NCBI GenBank assembly: GCA_014860175.1
Contig: JACZKF010000205.1
Location: forward strand, 1 to 9,279
DNA: 9,279 nt
Direction of reading: 5' to 3'
Origin: Desulfuromonadales bacterium
GTDB lineage: Bacteria > Desulfobacterota > Desulfuromonadia > Desulfuromonadales > JACZKF01
Both the position numbers and the translations under genes were made by a program. The notes below the pieces were generated by a model. That model did no database searches. It was not told the DNA's origin and worked only from the letters and a program-made list of their open reading frames with translations. Positions within the stretch are counted from its first letter, which is position 1. Each line of letters opens with the position of its first letter. Shown one piece after another: positions 5,882 to 9,279 of this stretch.

Positions 5882-8263
5882 TCAGGCGTGGAAACTGGTC
5901 ACCCGGACCGGCAGGGTCATCGGCTGCTCCCGGCTCAGCTCGATCTCTTTCCCCTGGTGGGTGATCGTCAGCCCCTGCCCTTTCTTCAGCTCATAGGTGG
6001 CCTCTTTCTCGGTGATCTCTACCTCCAGGCGCTGCCCCCGGATCTCCAGGGGGAAACGCAGCCGAGTGATCGAGGAAGGGAGCCGCGGATCGAAAGAGAT
6101 CCGGCCGTTGTAATCGCGCATGCCAGCCAGGCCGTAGACCATCATCATCCAGGTGCCGCCCATGGAAGCCACATGTACGCCGTCGCGGACGTTGCCGCCA
6201 TTGTCGGCCAGATCCATGAGCATGGCATAGCGGGCATACTTGAGGGCCTTGCGGGTATCTCCCACCTCCGCCGCCACGATCGCCTGGATGCAGGCGGAGA
6301 GGGAAGAGTCGCCGGTGGTCAGGGGATCGTAGTAATCGAAGTTGCGTTTCTTCCGTTCAGCCGAAAACCCGTCCCCCAACAGAAACAGGGCGAGGACCAC
6401 GTCGGCCTGCTTGATCACCTGGTGGCGGTAGATGACCAGCGGGTGGTAATGTAGCAGCAGGGGGAACTTGTCCTTGGGGGTGTTCTCCAGGTCCCATCCC
6501 TCCTTCTCGAGAAAATTGTCGTCCTGCGGATGGATGCCGGTCGGCTCGTCGTAGGGGATGTACATGCTGTCGGCGGCCCGTTGCCACTCCTCCGCCTCCG
6601 CCGGATCGAAGCCGGTCCTGTGCACCAGGGTGGCGTAATGGTCCGGGGTCTCCTCCTGCATGCGGCGGACGGTGTCGGCGGCGAACCAGAGGTTTTCCCG
6701 GGCCAGCAGGTTGGTATAGGTGTTGTTGTCGACCACCGTGTTGTATTCGTCCGGCCCGGTCACCCCATCGATGCAAAATTTCCCCTCCTTGCGGGGGGAG
6801 TAGAAGCCGAGATCGGCCCACAGCCGGGCGGTCTCCACCAGCATCTCGGCCCCCTCCTGGAACAGCAGCGCCTTGTCGTCAGTGATCTCCACATATTTTT
6901 TCAGGGCGTAGATGATGTCGGCATTGATGTGATACTGGGCGGTGCCGGCGGCATAGTAGGCCGAAGCCTCCTCGCCGTTGATGGTCCGCCAGGGGAACAT
7001 CGCCCCTTTCTGGTTCAGCTGTCGCGCCCGCTCCCGCGCCTGGTCGAGCATGCTGTGGCGGAACTGGAGCAGGTTGCGCGCCAGGTTCGGTGCCGTATAG
7101 GTCAGAAACGGCAGCAGGTAGATTTCGGTATCCCAGAAGTAGTGCCCTTCGTAGGTCTGGCCGGTCAACCCCTTGGCCGGAATCCCCGCCCCCTGGGCTC
7201 GCCCCACCGCCTGCAGGATCTGGAACAGGTTCCAGCGCAGCGCCTGCTGGTTTTCCCCCATCGGCTTTCCGGGCTCCGTCGGCGCCCCTTCGATCACCAC
7301 GTCGCTGCGGCGCCAGAAGTCGTCCATGTATTGACTCTGACTGTCGACGATGCTGTCGAAACCGTGCTTAAGGGCTCGATCCAGCGTCCATTCCGTTCTC
7401 TCGCACAGGTCGCGGACCTGGGCGCTCTGGGCGGTGTGATAGGAGATGAACTTTACCAGTTTGATCGGTTTGCCCGGCTCGGCATCGACGGCAAAGACCG
7501 CCTTGCCATGGTTGCCGCTGATATCGGTCTTGAGGGTGTAGTGGCACTCGGTTTCGAGCACGTGGTCGACCCCGCAAGCCAGGGTCATGCCGCTGTTTCT
7601 GGCCTGATGCCCGAGGATCAGGCGGGAGCCGGAGCCATAATGTTCCCGGGCCAAAAGCGGCTGACCGTTGAGGCCGCTGGACTGGCGGGGGTCGTTCTTG
7701 CCGATCTGATTGGGCTGGCTGCCGATCAGTTCGGAGGAGATCACCACCGGCGCCGAGGCGTTGAGAACAGTGACCTGATAGGAGATGGCCGCCAGATGGC
7801 GGTGTTCGAAGGAGACCAGCCGCCGCGACTCGATGAAGACCTGCTTGCCGCTGGGAGTCTCCCACAGCAGCTTGCGGTCGAGCACTCCGGCCTGCATGTC
7901 GAGGGTCCGCTCGAAGAGCATCAGGCTGGCGCTGGGCAGATAGAAAGGCTCGTCATCGACGAACAGCCGGATGGTTTTGGCATCGGTGACGTTCAGCATC
8001 GTCTGGCCGGTCTTGGCGAAACCGAAGGCCTCTTCGCCGTAGACGATCGGCCAGGTTTCGTGGAAGCCGTTGATGAAGGTGCCGTTCTGAAAGACAGGGC
8101 GCCCCTCCTCGAAATTGCCCCGCAGCCCCATATAGCCGTTGCCAATGGAGAAAATGGTCTCCGTCTGGGCCAGAAAACGTGGATAGAAGGAGGTTTCGAT
8201 GATCTTCCACTCGTTGACCGGATAGATGTGCGGCGGCGGATTCAAGGTTTCATGACGTATCAT
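5882..8263 (-). CDS. Glycoside hydrolase family 65 disaccharide phosphorylase
   Basis: A 793-residue enzyme, normal length for family GH65, which includes maltose, trehalose, kojibiose and nigerose phosphorylases. It should cleave an alpha-glucobiose with phosphate, with inversion, to beta-glucose 1-phosphate and glucose in the cytoplasm. Residues ~15-290 form the N-terminal beta-sandwich (FSIGNGYMGLRGNFEEG at 38-54), the middle the (alpha/alpha)6 barrel, and the end a beta tail. Visible family motifs: YFWDTEIYLLPF (375-386), MFPWRTINGEE (422-432), YAAGTAQYHINADI (437-450) and VTGPDEY (501-507), where E506 is the expected general acid. KQAD (618-621) and TTGDSSLS (649-656) are the phosphate-side segments that favour phosphorolysis over hydrolysis. 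GGAG lies 8 bases before ATG. The gene starts 4 bases after the stop of the beta-phosphoglucomutase-like gene. Trehalose or kojibiose is the likeliest substrate, but specificity cannot be read from these motifs. Confidence 0.92.
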   Translation of the reverse strand: MIRHETLNPPPHIYPVNEWKIIETSFYPRFLAQTETIFSIGNGYMGLRGNFEEGRPVFQNGTFINGFHETWPIVYGEEAFGFAKTGQTMLNVTDAKTIRLFVDDEPFYLPSASLMLFERTLDMQAGVLDRKLLWETPSGKQVFIESRRLVSFEHRHLAAISYQVTVLNASAPVVISSELIGSQPNQIGKNDPRQSSGLNGQPLLAREHYGSGSRLILGHQARNSGMTLACGVDHVLETECHYTLKTDISGNHGKAVFAVDAEPGKPIKLVKFISYHTAQSAQVRDLCERTEWTLDRALKHGFDSIVDSQSQYMDDFWRRSDVVIEGAPTEPGKPMGENQQALRWNLFQILQAVGRAQGAGIPAKGLTGQTYEGHYFWDTEIYLLPFLTYTAPNLARNLLQFRHSMLDQARERARQLNQKGAMFPWRTINGEEASAYYAAGTAQYHINADIIYALKKYVEITDDKALLFQEGAEMLVETARLWADLGFYSPRKEGKFCIDGVTGPDEYNTVVDNNTYTNLLARENLWFAADTVRRMQEETPDHYATLVHRTGFDPAEAEEWQRAADSMYIPYDEPTGIHPQDDNFLEKEGWDLENTPKDKFPLLLHYHPLVIYRHQVIKQADVVLALFLLGDGFSAERKKRNFDYYDPLTTGDSSLSACIQAIVAAEVGDTRKALKYARYAMLMDLADNGGNVRDGVHVASMGGTWMMMVYGLAGMRDYNGRISFDPRLPSSITRLRFPLEIRGQRLEVEITEKEATYELKKGQGLTITHQGKEIELSREQPMTLPVRVTSFHA

Positions 8264-8267
8264 TCGA

Positions 8268-9023
8268 TTACTCCAGCAACTCGGCCAGGTCTCTCACCAC
8301 GACATCGGCGCCGATTTTCTGCAGCTCCTCCGGATTTCCGTCCCGGTCGATGCCGACCACCAGGCCGAAACCGCCGGCACGGCCGGCCTGCACCCCGCTG
8401 ATGGCGTCTTCGATCACCACCGCCCGGGCGGGGGGGACCGACAGCAGTTCGGCGGCCTTGAGAAAGGTGTCCGGGGCCGGCTTGCCGGCCAGCCCCAGGC
8501 GTCCGGCCTCGATGCCGTCCATGCGGATCTCGAACAGCTCCTCGATGCCGACCGCCTGCAGAACCGCTTGGCAGTTCTTGCTGGCCGAGACCACCGCGGT
8601 TTTCAGGCCGGCCTGGCGAACCCGGCGAAGCAGCTCCAGCGACCCCTGGAAAACTCCAACCCCCTGGGTTTCCAACACTTCCTTGACCATGGCGTCTTTG
8701 CGGTTGCCCAGGGCGCAGACCGTCTCGGCCTCCGGCAGATCGGCCGGCGCCCCTTGCGGCAGCGCGATCCCCCGCCCCTCGAGAAAGCTCCTGACTCCGT
8801 CGTAGCGCAGCTTGCCATCGACATATCGCTTGTAATCGGTATCGAGGTCGAAGGGGTGATACGATTCCCCCAGCCGCAAGGCCCGTCTTTTCAGGAATTC
8901 ATCGAACATCCGCTTCCAGCAGACGGCATGGATGGCGGCGGTTGCTGTCAGGACCCCATCTAGATCGAACAGGACGGCATCGAATTTTCCGGGCCAGGCG
9001 TGAAATTTCGTGTTGTCGTTCAA
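8268..9023 (-). CDS. pgmB: Beta-phosphoglucomutase-type HAD enzyme (TTG start)
   Basis: A 251-residue HAD enzyme of the beta-phosphoglucomutase family, expected to convert beta-glucose 1-phosphate to glucose 6-phosphate through glucose 1,6-bisphosphate. Motifs: DLDGVLT (nucleophile D20, acid/base D22), the long cap with DYKRYVDGKLRYDGVRSFL (63-81), SASKN (146-150), GKPAPD with K181, and VVIEDAISGVQAG with E205/D206 for Mg. The usual LTDTA after the nucleophile reads LTATA here (A27), while H32 is kept. The start must be TTG 9023: there is no other start codon before the core and an in-frame TAA lies at 9044-9042. AGAGGAG stands 5 bases upstream. It is the first gene of the minus-strand operon and feeds directly on the product of the GH65 enzyme encoded next; the same pairing is known in Mycobacterium tuberculosis (Rv3400-Rv3401) and in lactic acid bacteria. 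A phosphatase of related type is the main alternative. Confidence 0.88.
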   Translation of the reverse strand: MNDNTKFHAWPGKFDAVLFDLDGVLTATAAIHAVCWKRMFDEFLKRRALRLGESYHPFDLDTDYKRYVDGKLRYDGVRSFLEGRGIALPQGAPADLPEAETVCALGNRKDAMVKEVLETQGVGVFQGSLELLRRVRQAGLKTAVVSASKNCQAVLQAVGIEELFEIRMDGIEAGRLGLAGKPAPDTFLKAAELLSVPPARAVVIEDAISGVQAGRAGGFGLVVGIDRDGNPEELQKIGADVVVRDLAELLE

Positions 9024-9028
9024 ACCGG

Positions 9029-9035
9029 CTCCTCT
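9029..9035 (-). promoter_or_regulatory. Strong ribosome binding site for the TTG-started gene
   Basis: On the minus strand AGAGGAG ends 5 bases before the TTG at 9023. This near-ideal Shine-Dalgarno sequence, with the in-frame TAA at 9044-9042, fixes the start of the beta-phosphoglucomutase-like gene and probably compensates for the weak TTG. Confidence 0.75.
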
Positions 9036-9074
9036 CTCTCGTTAGTGAGATGATCCTCGTGAAGCAGCTTCCTT

Positions 9075-9103
9075 ACCCTATCCCGATCGCCGAAAAAGAT
9101 CAA
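9075..9103 (-). promoter_or_regulatory. Possible promoter of the phosphoglucomutase-phosphorylase operon
   Basis: On the minus strand TTGATC (9103-9098) and TAGGGT (9080-9075) are spaced by 17 bases and lie about 50 bases before the TTG start. The -35 box is good (TTGA plus C/A differences), the -10 keeps only TA...T. This is a plausible but weak sigma-70 promoter; no clear operator repeat is visible around it. Confidence 0.3.
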
Positions 9104-9143
9104 ACCCAGGGAACTGCTGTGGCTTTGTGAGTTGAGTGAAATG

Positions 9144-9172
9144 CGGACACCTTTGGCCCGGTGGTGTATACT
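9144..9172 (+). promoter_or_regulatory. Promoter of the gene running off the right edge
   Basis: TATACT (9167-9172, five of six consensus bases) is preceded at 17 bases by CGGACA (9144-9149, four of six, including GACA). Transcription would start near 9180, about 30 bases before ATG 9212. This is the best sigma-70-like promoter in the window and is back to back with the minus-strand operon. Confidence 0.5.
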
Positions 9173-9211
9173 GGGCCGCTCCACAGTCTTCACCCTTCTG
9201 CCAGGAAACCG

Positions 9212-9279
9212 ATGCGAGAAAACATGCAGGAAAACAGGCCCGAGCCGGCGGCCGCCCCGATAACGCCGGTGGCGTCCCC
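9212..9279 (+). CDS. 5' end of an unidentified gene, cut by the window edge
   Basis: ATG 9212 opens a frame with no stop through the last base. AGGA lies 5 bases upstream and a good promoter lies 40 bases upstream. The 22 visible complete codons give MRENMQENRPEPAAAPITPV plus a few residues: hydrophilic, then rich in proline and alanine, like a flexible N-terminal tail. No signal peptide or domain is visible and the function cannot be judged. ATG 9224 is a second in-frame start with a weaker ribosome site. Confidence 0.55.
   Translation, partial: MRENMQENRPEPAAAPITPVAS

Noticed and set aside
4486..5964. A 492-codon plus-strand open frame across the App1-like gene
   Set aside because: It is antisense to intact HAD motifs and begins inside the terminator hairpin; there is no sign of a real product.
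5882..8263. Reading the GH65 protein as a secreted acid trehalase
   Set aside because: There is no signal peptide, the phosphate-side motifs are present, and the adjacent phosphoglucomutase fits a phosphorylase.
6530..8401. A 623-codon plus-strand open frame opposite the GH65 and phosphoglucomutase genes
   Set aside because: It lies antisense to two clearly conserved enzymes, and its composition is that of a GC-driven shadow with no recognisable domain.

Overview
The window is ordinary chromosomal DNA from a GC-rich bacterium. The GLUG and Lcl/DUF1566 surface protein, the diderm-type lipoprotein and the gene styles suggest a deltaproteobacterium-like organism such as Desulfuromonadales/Geobacter relatives. 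This placement is an impression from gene content, not a search result. I see no rRNA, tRNA, CRISPR array, IS element or phage gene.

Left part (20-4423): a divergent pair of transcription units. On the minus strand is a LuxR-type regulator whose N-terminal ~340 residues form a polytopic, transporter-like membrane domain. On the plus strand are an exported 892-residue protein (two Lcl/DUF1566 domains, eight GLUG repeats and an unassigned beta-rich C-terminus) and, immediately behind it, a 94-residue lipoprotein. The short divergent promoter region carries a 9-bp-arm inverted repeat built on GTCGAC (1341-1363), a good candidate operator. The simplest reading is a membrane-embedded sensor/regulator controlling a secreted surface protein and its lipoprotein partner; this is inference from layout. 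A strong hairpin at 4463-4498 ends the unit and can also serve the convergent gene on the other side.

Right part (4528-9023, all minus strand): in transcription order, a beta-phosphoglucomutase-type HAD enzyme (forced TTG start), a GH65 disaccharide phosphorylase 4 bases downstream, and after a 91-base gap an App1-type (DUF2183) HAD phosphatase. The first two form a clear pathway: phosphorolysis of an alpha-glucobiose to glucose plus beta-glucose 1-phosphate, then isomerisation to glucose 6-phosphate. The App1-like gene may be read through or have its own promoter, and its link to sugar metabolism is unclear.

Right edge: a plus-strand promoter (about 9144-9172) and the first 22 codons of a gene that runs out of the window (9212 onward). 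There is no gene-free stretch longer than 300 bases; the largest gap (9045-9211) is the divergent promoter region.
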